64,000 nt of DNA from Janthinobacterium sp. PC23-8 (GTDB lineage: Bacteria; Pseudomonadota; Gammaproteobacteria; Burkholderiales; Burkholderiaceae_D): assembly GCF_002250505.1 (NCBI RefSeq), contig NZ_NJGY01000005.1:1-64000 (forward strand), written 5' to 3'. Both the position numbers and the translations under genes were made by a program. Under the pieces are notes generated by a model that was not told the DNA's origin, made no database searches, and was given only the letters and a program-made list of their open reading frames with translations. Positions 8,670 to 17,843 of this stretch are shown here, piece after piece (the first letter of the stretch is position 1; every line of letters starts with the position of its first letter).

Positions 8670-11006
8670 TCATATGCGGGCGTCTCCTATCAGGTCGGCC
8701 ACGGCATCGAGCAGGGTCTCGTCGTGGAAGCTGCCTTTGGTCAGGTAATAATCGGCGCCGGCGGACAGGCCGCGCGCGCGGTCCTCCGGGCGGTCCTTGT
8801 ACGACACGATCATCACCGGCAGCTTGTGCAGGTGCAGGTCCTTCTTGACCAGCGAGACCAGCTCGATGCCATCCATGCGCGGCATGTCGACATCGGTGAT
8901 CAGCAGGTCGTAGTCGCCGCTGCGCACCATGTTCCAGCCGTCGATGCCGTCGATCGCCACGTCGACCGCAAAACCGCGTCCCAGCAGCAGCTTGCGTTCC
9001 ATTTCGCGCACCGTCAGCGAATCGTCGACCACCAGGATGCGCTTGGCGCGCCGCTGCTGCGCCGGGCCGCCCTGGGCCAGCTGGTGCAGGCCGCCCTCGT
9101 GCAGCAGCTTGTCGATCGACAGCAGCAGGTCGGGCACGTCGAGGATCAGCACCGGTTCGCCGTCATCGAGCAGGGCGGCGGCGGAAATGTCGCGCATCTT
9201 GCCGAAGATCGGGTCGATCGCCTGCACCGCCAGGCTTTGCTCGCCGCGGATCGCGCCCACCACCAGCGCATAGCTTTGCTTGCCGCGCCCGATCACCACC
9301 ACCGGCAGGTCCTCGCCGCTGGCGTCGGCCTCGCCCAGTTCGAGCACCTGGGCCGCCGACACCAGCCCCAGGTGCTCGCCCTTGAGCTCGAAAAACTGCT
9401 TGTTTTCCAGCGTGTGGATGGCCGATTGCGGCACCCGCACCACGCTTTCCACCTTGACGATGGGAATCGCGTACGCTGCGCCCCGGATATCGATCACCAG
9501 CGCGCGCACGATCGACTGCGTCAGCGGCAGGGTGATCAGGGCGCGAAAGCCGCGTCCCGCTTCCGATTCCAGGCGCACCGTGCCGTTTTGCTGGCGGATG
9601 GTTTCATGCACGATGTCCAGGCCCACGCCGCGGCCCGACAGTTCATTGGCTTTTTCCTTCAGGCTGAAGGCGGGCAGGAACAAAAACTCCAGCAATTCGC
9701 CGCTCGACAGCGCCGCCGCCATGGCCGCACTGGCCATCTTGCGGGTAATGACCGACTGGCGGATTTTTTCCAGGTCGACGCCGCGTCCGTCGTCGCTGAT
9801 CTCGATACTGAGCATGCCGGCGCGGTGGCGCGCTTCCATGCGCACGGTGCCCAGCGCCGGTTTGCCCGCATCGAGGCGTTCGTACGGTCCTTCCATGCCA
9901 TGGTCGATGGCGTTGCGCAGCATGTGGTTGAGCGGGCTTTCGATCCTGGCCAGGATATCGCGGTCGACCAGGGTGTCTTCGCCCTCGATCTCGAGCCGCA
10001 CTTCCTTGCCCAGGCTGCGCGCCAGGTCGCGCACCATGCGCGGAAAGGCGTGGACGCCGTCGCGGAACGGGCGCATGCGCAGCGCCAGCACTTCATCGAC
10101 CATGCCTTGCGAAACGGCCAGCAGGCGCCGCTCATAGCTTTCGATATCGGCGATATGTTCCAGCACGAACTGCTTGAGCGGCTGGGTCTTTTGCAGCGCC
10201 AGCAGGGATTTTTCGATCAGCCCTGCGTCGCCGGTGCGCGCGATCGCCTCGTGCAACTGCTCGACGTCTGAAAACAGGCTGCTCTGGTTGCGCTTGAAGC
10301 GCTGCAGCGCACCGATCAGCGGATGCATCTGGTGCGCATTGATGCGCGATTCGCTGGCCAGCGACAGCAAACGGTCGAAGTTCTGCGCCGGCGCCCTGGC
10401 GGCAGGCGCGTGACCTGCGCGTGGCACGCTGGCCGGCGCCTCGTCGATCGCTTCAGACGGCGGGGCCGAAGCGAGCAGCGCGGCCATCTCGCCAGCCAGC
10501 GCGGCCTGGATATCGTCGGGCAGGCCGGACAGGCACGGGGCGGCCGGCGCCGGCATCGGGGACTTCGACGGCAGCGGTGGCAATTCCGGCAGTTCGGCAA
10601 TGCGAATGATCGCGTTCAGGGTCTGCTCGATCCCGATGGCGTTGGCGGCCAGCCATGCTTCGGCGCCTGCGTCGTCCAGGCGCGACAATTGCACGATCAG
10701 GTCGACGCCCGACAGCAGCACGTCGACCCGTTCGGGCGTGAGTTTCAGGCAGCCGTGCTGGGCGGCGACAAAGCTGTCTTCCATGCCGTGCGCCAGCTGC
10801 ACCACCACTTGCAGGCCGACGATGGCGGCGGCGCCCTTGATCGAGTGCGCCGCGCGCATCATCGCCTCGACGGCGGCGGCGTCACCGGCGTGGCGCTCCA
10901 TGGTCAGCAGGCCGTCGGTGAGGATCTGGGTCTGGCTGTCCGCTTCCATGCGGAACAGGTCCCGCATGGAAAAGGCGCTCAGGTCGCCGTGCTGGTCCTG
11001 GCTCAT
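8670..11006 (-). CDS. wspE: WspE, CheA-type hybrid histidine kinase
   Basis: 778 residues. An N-terminal HPt domain carries phospho-accepting His54 (AAHSIKG). It is followed by an Ala/Pro-rich linker, dimerisation region and HATPase domain (N box LNHMLRNAIDHGME, G box DDGRGVDLEKI), a CheW-like domain, and a C-terminal receiver with Asp705 (LLITDVDMP). The kinase phosphorylates WspR and WspF when WspA is active. ATG 11006 overlaps the wspD stop as ATGA. The frame stays open upstream through wspD, but that part is a shadow. Confidence 0.95.
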   Translation of the reverse strand: MSQDQHGDLSAFSMRDLFRMEADSQTQILTDGLLTMERHAGDAAAVEAMMRAAHSIKGAAAIVGLQVVVQLAHGMEDSFVAAQHGCLKLTPERVDVLLSGVDLIVQLSRLDDAGAEAWLAANAIGIEQTLNAIIRIAELPELPPLPSKSPMPAPAAPCLSGLPDDIQAALAGEMAALLASAPPSEAIDEAPASVPRAGHAPAARAPAQNFDRLLSLASESRINAHQMHPLIGALQRFKRNQSSLFSDVEQLHEAIARTGDAGLIEKSLLALQKTQPLKQFVLEHIADIESYERRLLAVSQGMVDEVLALRMRPFRDGVHAFPRMVRDLARSLGKEVRLEIEGEDTLVDRDILARIESPLNHMLRNAIDHGMEGPYERLDAGKPALGTVRMEARHRAGMLSIEISDDGRGVDLEKIRQSVITRKMASAAMAAALSSGELLEFLFLPAFSLKEKANELSGRGVGLDIVHETIRQQNGTVRLESEAGRGFRALITLPLTQSIVRALVIDIRGAAYAIPIVKVESVVRVPQSAIHTLENKQFFELKGEHLGLVSAAQVLELGEADASGEDLPVVVIGRGKQSYALVVGAIRGEQSLAVQAIDPIFGKMRDISAAALLDDGEPVLILDVPDLLLSIDKLLHEGGLHQLAQGGPAQQRRAKRILVVDDSLTVREMERKLLLGRGFAVDVAIDGIDGWNMVRSGDYDLLITDVDMPRMDGIELVSLVKKDLHLHKLPVMIVSYKDRPEDRARGLSAGADYYLTKGSFHDETLLDAVADLIGDARI

Positions 11007-11704
11007 CGTAATAGTCTCGCAAGTTGAAAGCCGATCAGCGCCGTATCCAGGCAGCCGATGCGCAGCTCGTTTTCGGTGATTACGCCCGACAAAAAGCGCG
11101 ACAGGCCCTTGTTGAGGGTGGCGGCCGGCGCTTGCAGCGCGCTGGCAGCATGGCGCACGATGCCGTGCAGGTCGGCCACCGGCAGCGCGAACGACTGCTC
11201 TTCCCAGCGCATCAGCAGCAATCGCGCAAAGGTGTGGCGGCCCCTGGCCGCTGGCGCAGCGTGTTCGTCGATCCCCAGGAGGCTGGCCAGCGACATGCAG
11301 GGATAGAGCTGGCCGCCGATATTGACGATGCCCAGCAAGCCGCCTCCGATGCGGTGCGGCAGCACATGCGGCGTCGCCTGCGGCGCGACGCAATCGAAGA
11401 CACGCGTGGGCAGCGCCAGCCATTCGCGGCCGATGCGAAACACCAGCACCGAACTGTCCTTCGCGTCACCGTCGGCCTGGCGCGCGCTGAAGTGGCTGGC
11501 CCAGTGCTGGCGGTATTGCGCGTCGATCGGGCGCTGCAGGTTGCGCTGCGCTGCACGCGCATACACATCGCAATTGCGGCAGTGGATATGGGCCGGCAGC
11601 TTGTCGCAGCTCTGGTCGCCGACCACGCCGATCCGGTTCCAGCAATCGCTGATGGCGTCGTGCAATTCGATGACAGAAGGACTGGTCACAGGGGGGCTGG
11701 TCAT
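11003..11704 (-). CDS. wspD: WspD, CheW-type coupling protein with N-terminal Cys pair
   Basis: 233 residues. A CheW domain spans about 85-233 (VFRIGREWLALPTRVFD, LLGIVNIGGQLYPCMSLASLLG) and couples WspA to WspE. An N-terminal extension of ~80 residues, absent from plain CheW, contains CxxC Cys42/Cys45 plus Cys21 and Cys33. I recall a similar HCRNC segment in other WspD proteins but could not check. Two CheW paralogues (WspB, WspD) are normal in Wsp systems. It ends in a four-base overlap with wspE and begins 18 bases after wspC. Confidence 0.9.
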   Translation of the reverse strand: MTSPPVTSPSVIELHDAISDCWNRIGVVGDQSCDKLPAHIHCRNCDVYARAAQRNLQRPIDAQYRQHWASHFSARQADGDAKDSSVLVFRIGREWLALPTRVFDCVAPQATPHVLPHRIGGGLLGIVNIGGQLYPCMSLASLLGIDEHAAPAARGRHTFARLLLMRWEEQSFALPVADLHGIVRHAASALQAPAATLNKGLSRFLSGVITENELRIGCLDTALIGFQLARLLR

Positions 11705-11722
11705 GGTGGCGTTTTCCGCATG

Positions 11723-12952
11723 TTAGTGGCCCGCGCTGGCCTGGCGGCGCTGGTAGATGCGCGCCGCGCGCGACTTGAGCGTGGCGGCGGCCGTATGGTT
11801 GCCATTGCGCTCGGCCAGCAGCGCCAGATGGCACAGCGCCTCGTAGTGGTCGGGCCGCAGGTAGATGCAGCGGCGCCAGTAATTGTCGGCCAGGTCCATC
11901 TTGCCGGCCAGTTCGTTGATCAGGCCCAGCAGATAATACGCTTCGGCCGCCTCGGGCTCGCGCGCCAGGTGGGCATGGCAATTGTCGCCCGCTTCGCGCA
12001 GCAGGCCACGGTCGGCCAGCACGCGCGCTTCGGCCAGCAGGTCGGCCGCTGCCGCTATGGGCGCAGGTGTCGACGGTGGCCCCGGGCGTGCGGGCGTGGG
12101 CGCTGCCGCTGGCAAGGAAGGCACGCTGCGCAGTTGCGGTTTGTTGCGCACTGGCTGCGGCAGCGGCGCCGGTCTGATGGCAGGCGGCTTATCGTCCTTT
12201 TTCAGCGCAAACGCCTGGCGGTACTGCAGCGGCGCAAAGCCGTGCTGGCAGAAAGCGGGCACTTCGGCATAGCCGGCCAGCAGCATGCCGTCGTCGGCCA
12301 GCAGCGCCGACAGCTTGGCAATGGCCGCGCGCGTGGTGGGCTTGTCGAAATAAATCAGCAGGTTGCGGCAGAAGATCACGTCGTAGTGCTTGCCCAGGGC
12401 GTCGGTATCGAAGCGCAGCAGATTGCCCTGTCTGAACGTGATTTGCGTGCGCAGCGCGTCGACGATGCGGTAGGAGTCGTCGGCCACATGCGTGAAATAG
12501 CGCTCGCGAAAAGCCACGTCCTGGACGCGGAAGGCGTTGCGGCCATACACGCCCGCTTGCGCGCGCTCGATGCAGGCCGGGCTCAGGTCATAGGCGTCGA
12601 TGCTGACGGCGGCGCGCGGCAGGTCGGCGTCGCGCAGCGCCATCGCCATCGAATACGGTTCTTCGCCGCCGGCGCAGGGTATCGAGGCGATGCGCGTGGT
12701 GCGGCCGCGCGACCAGCGTTCCCGCACCAGTTCGACGGTGGCGTAGAACGCCTGCGGATCGCGGAACAGCCACGATTCGGGCACCACCACCAGTTCCACC
12801 AGCTGCGTCATTTCTTCCGGCGTGATGCCGGCCAGGTAAGCTGCGCTGTCATCCTGGCCCGTGCGCTCCATGCGCTGGCGCACGGCCCGCTCGGCCATCG
12901 CTTTGGACACGGACAGGCCGGTGGCGCGGCGCAGCAGCGCCTGCGCCGTCAT
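11723..12952 (-). CDS. wspC: WspC, CheR-type receptor methyltransferase with TPR tail
   Basis: 409 residues. The CheR methyltransferase domain (~1-270) has SAM-binding PCAGGEEPYS (92-101) and FCRNLLIYF. A Pro/Ala-rich linker (~275-305) joins it to a C-terminal tetratricopeptide region of about 100 residues. It methylates glutamates of WspA. The TPR-tailed architecture is that of WspC rather than of E. coli-type CheR. ATG 12952 overlaps the wspB stop as ATGA; the longer in-frame extension runs inside wspB and is rejected. Confidence 0.93.
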   Translation of the reverse strand: MTAQALLRRATGLSVSKAMAERAVRQRMERTGQDDSAAYLAGITPEEMTQLVELVVVPESWLFRDPQAFYATVELVRERWSRGRTTRIASIPCAGGEEPYSMAMALRDADLPRAAVSIDAYDLSPACIERAQAGVYGRNAFRVQDVAFRERYFTHVADDSYRIVDALRTQITFRQGNLLRFDTDALGKHYDVIFCRNLLIYFDKPTTRAAIAKLSALLADDGMLLAGYAEVPAFCQHGFAPLQYRQAFALKKDDKPPAIRPAPLPQPVRNKPQLRSVPSLPAAAPTPARPGPPSTPAPIAAAADLLAEARVLADRGLLREAGDNCHAHLAREPEAAEAYYLLGLINELAGKMDLADNYWRRCIYLRPDHYEALCHLALLAERNGNHTAAATLKSRAARIYQRRQASAGH

Positions 12953-13404
12953 GCCGCGCTCCTGCGCGGGAACAGCAGCGCGCGCACCTCGGCCGTGAGC
13001 AAATGGTCGAGTTCGACCAATTGCAGCATGCCGTCGGCGTCGCTGGCCACCTGGCCCAGGAAGGGCGCGCCGGCCACGCCGCACTCGCCGAGCTGCGCGG
13101 GGTCGAAGCCGGCGATGCCGCGCACGCGCGAGGCCATCAGCCCCAGCACATGCTGGCCGCCGTCGGGCGCCCGGTAGTCGACGACGACGATGCGCGTGTC
13201 GAACTGCGCCGCGGCCGGCGCCAGGCCCGCCAGGCGCGACAGGTCGATCACGGGGACGGGCAAGCCATGCAGGTCCAGCAGGCCGGCCACGTAATCGGGC
13301 GTGAGCGGCAGCTGCTTGAGTTCAAGCAGGGGCAGCACGCGCACGATGGCCGCCAGTGGCAGGCCGTAGCGATCCTTCCCGATATGAAAAACCAGTACTT
13401 TCAT
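12949..13404 (-). CDS. wspB: WspB, CheW-type coupling protein
   Basis: 151 residues, essentially a bare CheW domain: LVFHIGKDRYGLPLAAIVRVLP at the start, then VAGLLDLHGLPVPVIDLSRL. It links the WspA receptor to the WspE kinase in the membrane-associated signalling array. It starts three bases after the wspA stop and overlaps wspC by four bases, so translation is probably coupled along the operon. Confidence 0.92.
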   Translation of the reverse strand: MKVLVFHIGKDRYGLPLAAIVRVLPLLELKQLPLTPDYVAGLLDLHGLPVPVIDLSRLAGLAPAAAQFDTRIVVVDYRAPDGGQHVLGLMASRVRGIAGFDPAQLGECGVAGAPFLGQVASDADGMLQLVELDHLLTAEVRALLFPRRSAA

Positions 13405-13407
13405 GGA

Positions 13408-15219
13408 TCAGATCGTCACCGCAAAGTTCGACACGCTCGATTGCAGGTCGCCGGCCGCATATTGCAGCTGGTGCACCGCTTCGCTGGTTGCCTTGAGCGA
13501 CTCCACCGTTTGCTGGGTGGCGTCGTTGAGCTGCATCATGGTGTCGGAAATCTGCGAGGCGCCGATCGCCTGCGACTGCATGCCCTGCAGCACGGCGTCG
13601 AACTGCGGCGCCAGTTTCTGCACCTGGTCCATCACGCCGGAGAGCTGGTCGGTCACTTGCCGCACTTCGCCGACGCTGCGGCGTATCTCTTCCGAGAACT
13701 TGTCCATGCCCATCACGCTGGCCGACACGGCCGACTGCATTTCCTTGAGCATCTGCTCGATATCCCAGGTCGACACCGACGTCTGGTCGGCCAGGCGGCG
13801 GATCTCGGTGGCCACCACCGAGAAGCCGCGGCCCGCTTCGCCGGCTTTTTCCGCCTCGATGGCGGCGTTCAGCGACAAGATATTGGTCTGGTCGGCCACC
13901 TTGGTAATGGTGATCAGCACGCTATTGATATTGCTGGCTTTTTCCGACAGGGCGGCCAGCTTGGCGTTGATGGAATCGGTGGCCGAGACCATGTGCTGCA
14001 TGGTCGAGTCCATGCGCTTGAGGTTGTTCTGGGCTTCGGCCGTGGCATTGGTCGTGTAGTCGGCCACGGCGGTGGCGTCTTCCATGGTTTTCAGCAACTC
14101 GCTGGTATTGGCCGAGATTTCCCTGGTGGTGCTGAGGATCTCGACGCTGGTTTGCGCCTGCTCGATGCCGGTCGCTTCCTGCTGGCGCGCCGAGGCGGCG
14201 ATCTCGGTGGCCGAAGTGGTCACCTGGATGCCGGCCTTTTGCACATTGTTGAGCAGGCTGCGCAGGTTCTCGAACATCTTCGCCAGGCCTTTGCCCAGCT
14301 GACCGATGGCGTCGCTGCCGGTAATGCTGACCTTGCCAGTCAGGTCGCCCGAGGCCGCTTTCGACACCACTTCCAGCAGCGAATCGACCTTGGCGCGCAA
14401 GGTATTGGTGGCCGCCAGTTCATTGGCCTGGTTGTCTTCGATGGTTTGCGCCATGCGGTTGAATTCCTCTGTTACCTTGCCCAGTTCGTCACGCGACAGG
14501 ATCATGGCGCGCGCGCCGTGCTCGCCACCGGCGATGCGGCCCACGGCGTCGGTCAGGTTGTTCAGCGGTCCCAGGATGGATTTGCCCAGGATGTAGGAAA
14601 TGCCCAGCGCCAGCACCATGCACAGCAGGCCGCCCAGCGCCAGGGTCAGCATCATGGTGCCCTGTAGCCTGGCCGAGGTGGCCGTGCGCTCGGCCAGCAA
14701 TTGCGTTTCAGTGGCGGCCGCCTCGTCGAGCAGTTTCCTGGCCTGCACGATGGCCGGATAACCGCCAGGCGGCAAGCTGCGCGCCACGGTTTCGGTGGCG
14801 CCCGGCGCATTGCCCAGCGCGCGGCGTTTTTCGATCTGCGGGTTCATCCAGTCCTTGACCCAGGTGGTGGTCAGCTGATCGATCCTGCGAAAGCGTTCCG
14901 ATTGTTGCTTGTTATCGACCGTCATGGCGATGGCTTTTTGCGTGTGCTGGGTCAGCACGGCCATTTCATCGGTTTCCGGGTTCAGCGACGCTTCGCTGCC
15001 GGTCAGAATGTAGCCGCGCGCCTCGACCTGGACCTGCAGAATGGAATTGTGGATCTTGCCGATTTCACTGAGCACATCCATCGTGTGGCGGTCCCACTGA
15101 TTCGCTTCGGACAGGCGCGAAAAACTGCTGTAGGCGACAGTCAGCAGGACCAGGATGATCGCCACGATGGAGCCGAAGCCCAGGTACAGTTTATTCTTGA
15201 TGCTCAGGTCGTTGAACAT
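13408..15219 (-). CDS. wspA: WspA, membrane chemoreceptor of the Wsp system
   Basis: 603 residues and first gene of the operon. TM1 is about 13-32. The periplasmic domain (~33-187) is helical and contains GYILTGSEASL, a CHASE3-like signature. TM2 is ~188-211, followed by HAMP and the methyl-accepting domain with tip ADQTNILSLNAAIEAEKAGE near residue 450. The tip is of the IEAEKAGE class, unlike the two other receptors in the window, which is consistent with use of a separate array. In Pseudomonas WspA responds to surface contact or envelope stress. A GGAG stretch precedes the ATG. No clear promoter was recognised upstream. Confidence 0.92.
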   Translation of the reverse strand: MFNDLSIKNKLYLGFGSIVAIILVLLTVAYSSFSRLSEANQWDRHTMDVLSEIGKIHNSILQVQVEARGYILTGSEASLNPETDEMAVLTQHTQKAIAMTVDNKQQSERFRRIDQLTTTWVKDWMNPQIEKRRALGNAPGATETVARSLPPGGYPAIVQARKLLDEAAATETQLLAERTATSARLQGTMMLTLALGGLLCMVLALGISYILGKSILGPLNNLTDAVGRIAGGEHGARAMILSRDELGKVTEEFNRMAQTIEDNQANELAATNTLRAKVDSLLEVVSKAASGDLTGKVSITGSDAIGQLGKGLAKMFENLRSLLNNVQKAGIQVTTSATEIAASARQQEATGIEQAQTSVEILSTTREISANTSELLKTMEDATAVADYTTNATAEAQNNLKRMDSTMQHMVSATDSINAKLAALSEKASNINSVLITITKVADQTNILSLNAAIEAEKAGEAGRGFSVVATEIRRLADQTSVSTWDIEQMLKEMQSAVSASVMGMDKFSEEIRRSVGEVRQVTDQLSGVMDQVQKLAPQFDAVLQGMQSQAIGASQISDTMMQLNDATQQTVESLKATSEAVHQLQYAAGDLQSSVSNFAVTI

Positions 15220-15372
15220 GGGGGCTCCGGTTCGGTAAGGTCAGCTTGCTGGTATTGCAGTTCATTGCACTCCAGCATTTTGCCATGCGGGCACACACAA
15301 TGGGGTGTTCCGGCCCTGCCGTGCGGCGGCAACGCGGCGGGAACGGCTTGGCGTGTGCATTGCGGACACAAA

Positions 15373-15394
15373 AAAACCGCCCGCAGGCGGTTTT
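15373..15394 (-). terminator. Intrinsic terminator after argG
   Basis: Read on the minus strand, AAAACCGCC and GGCGGTTTT form a nine-pair stem with a four-base loop, followed by a T-run. It lies 20 bases past the argG stop and upstream of wspA. Confidence 0.85.
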
Positions 15395-15414
15395 GGCGAG
15401 CGCAACGGGCGCGA

Positions 15415-16650
<1,236 letters not shown>

Positions 16651-16694
16651 AATGCTTCCAGTTGTCGTTGAGGTGTGTGTGTCGGTACTGCGGT

Positions 16695-17615
16695 TTACGC
16701 GATTTTGCCCAGCAACAGATATTCGATCAGCGCTTTTTGCACATGCAGGCGGTTTTCCGCCTCGTCCCACACCACCGATTGCGGGCCGTCGATCACTTCG
16801 GCGGCCACTTCCTCGCCACGATGGGCGGGCAGGCAGTGCATGAACAGCGCGTCGGGCGCGGCGCGGGCCATCTTGGCGCTGTCGACGATCCAGCCGTCGA
16901 AAGCGGCAATGCGGGCCGCGTTTTCCGCTTCATAGCCCATGCTGGTCCACACGTCGGTGTTGACCAGGTGCGCGCCTTCGCAGGCCTCCAGCGGGTTGTC
17001 AAAGAACGTGTAGCGTTGCGTTTTGACTTGCGCCAGGTCGATGTCATAGCCTTTTGGGGTCGACACATTGACGTGGAAGCCGAATACTTCGGCCGCCTGC
17101 AGCCAGGAGTACAGCATGTTGTTGGCGTCGCCGATCCAGGCGATGATCTTGCCGGCGATCGAGCCGCGGTGCTCGATATAGGTGAAGATGTCGGCAAACA
17201 CCTGGCAAGGGTGGTGTTCATTGGTCAGGCCATTGATCACCGGCACGCGCGAATTGGCGGCGAAACGCTCGATGATGTCCTGGCCGAAGGTGCGCACCAT
17301 GATGATGTCGCACATGCGGCTCATCACCTGGCCGGCGTCTTCCACCGGCTCGCCGCGGCCCAGTTGCGAATCGCGCGTGTTGAGGTAGATGGCGGCGCCG
17401 CCCAACTGGTGCATGCCGGCCTCGAACGACAGGCGGGTGCGGGTGGAGTTCTTTTCGAACACCATCACCAGGGTGCGGTCGATCAGGGGATGGTAAATCT
17501 CGTAGTTCTTGAACTTGCGTTTGATCAGGTGGGCGCGTTCAATCACATAGTCGTACTCTTCCAATGTGAAATCGGAGAACTGGAGGTAGTGCTTGATCGG
17601 TTTTTTTGTCGACAT
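16695..17615 (-). CDS. argF: Ornithine carbamoyltransferase
   Basis: 306 residues. It transfers carbamoyl phosphate to ornithine to make citrulline in the cytoplasm. Carbamoyl-phosphate-binding STRTR is at residues 57-61, HPCQ lies centrally, and HCLPAHRGEE (260-269) carries the ornithine-site cysteine. It is the first gene of an argF-argG pair, an order common in betaproteobacteria. No ArgR site could be identified confidently in the ~230-base upstream gap. Confidence 0.97.
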   Translation of the reverse strand: MSTKKPIKHYLQFSDFTLEEYDYVIERAHLIKRKFKNYEIYHPLIDRTLVMVFEKNSTRTRLSFEAGMHQLGGAAIYLNTRDSQLGRGEPVEDAGQVMSRMCDIIMVRTFGQDIIERFAANSRVPVINGLTNEHHPCQVFADIFTYIEHRGSIAGKIIAWIGDANNMLYSWLQAAEVFGFHVNVSTPKGYDIDLAQVKTQRYTFFDNPLEACEGAHLVNTDVWTSMGYEAENAARIAAFDGWIVDSAKMARAAPDALFMHCLPAHRGEEVAAEVIDGPQSVVWDEAENRLHVQKALIEYLLLGKIA

Positions 17616-17843
17616 AAATGACCACTAGAAGATGCGCAGGCCGCCGGCGGCGTGCCTTTCCCGCCGGCCTGCCTCCGTGTCGATGACACTGTACGGATGG
17701 CGATCCTGCCCGGCGCGCTGCTGTGTGCGGTTTGCAAGGTTGTAAATAATGCAATTGCGGCTACGTCAGCCGTTCAATTATAAGGGTTTTGCTTTTAGAT
17801 TGGAAAGACTGGCGGGCACACGGGCCACGCGTGCAACACGGTC

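Noticed and set aside
7977..10271. 764-codon open frame antisense to wspF and wspE
   Set aside because: It spans two well-supported genes on the other strand and begins inside wspF; composition is of shadow type.
11024..13177. 717-codon open frame antisense to wspD, wspC and wspB
   Set aside because: It covers three intact Wsp genes; low-complexity, His/Arg-rich product.
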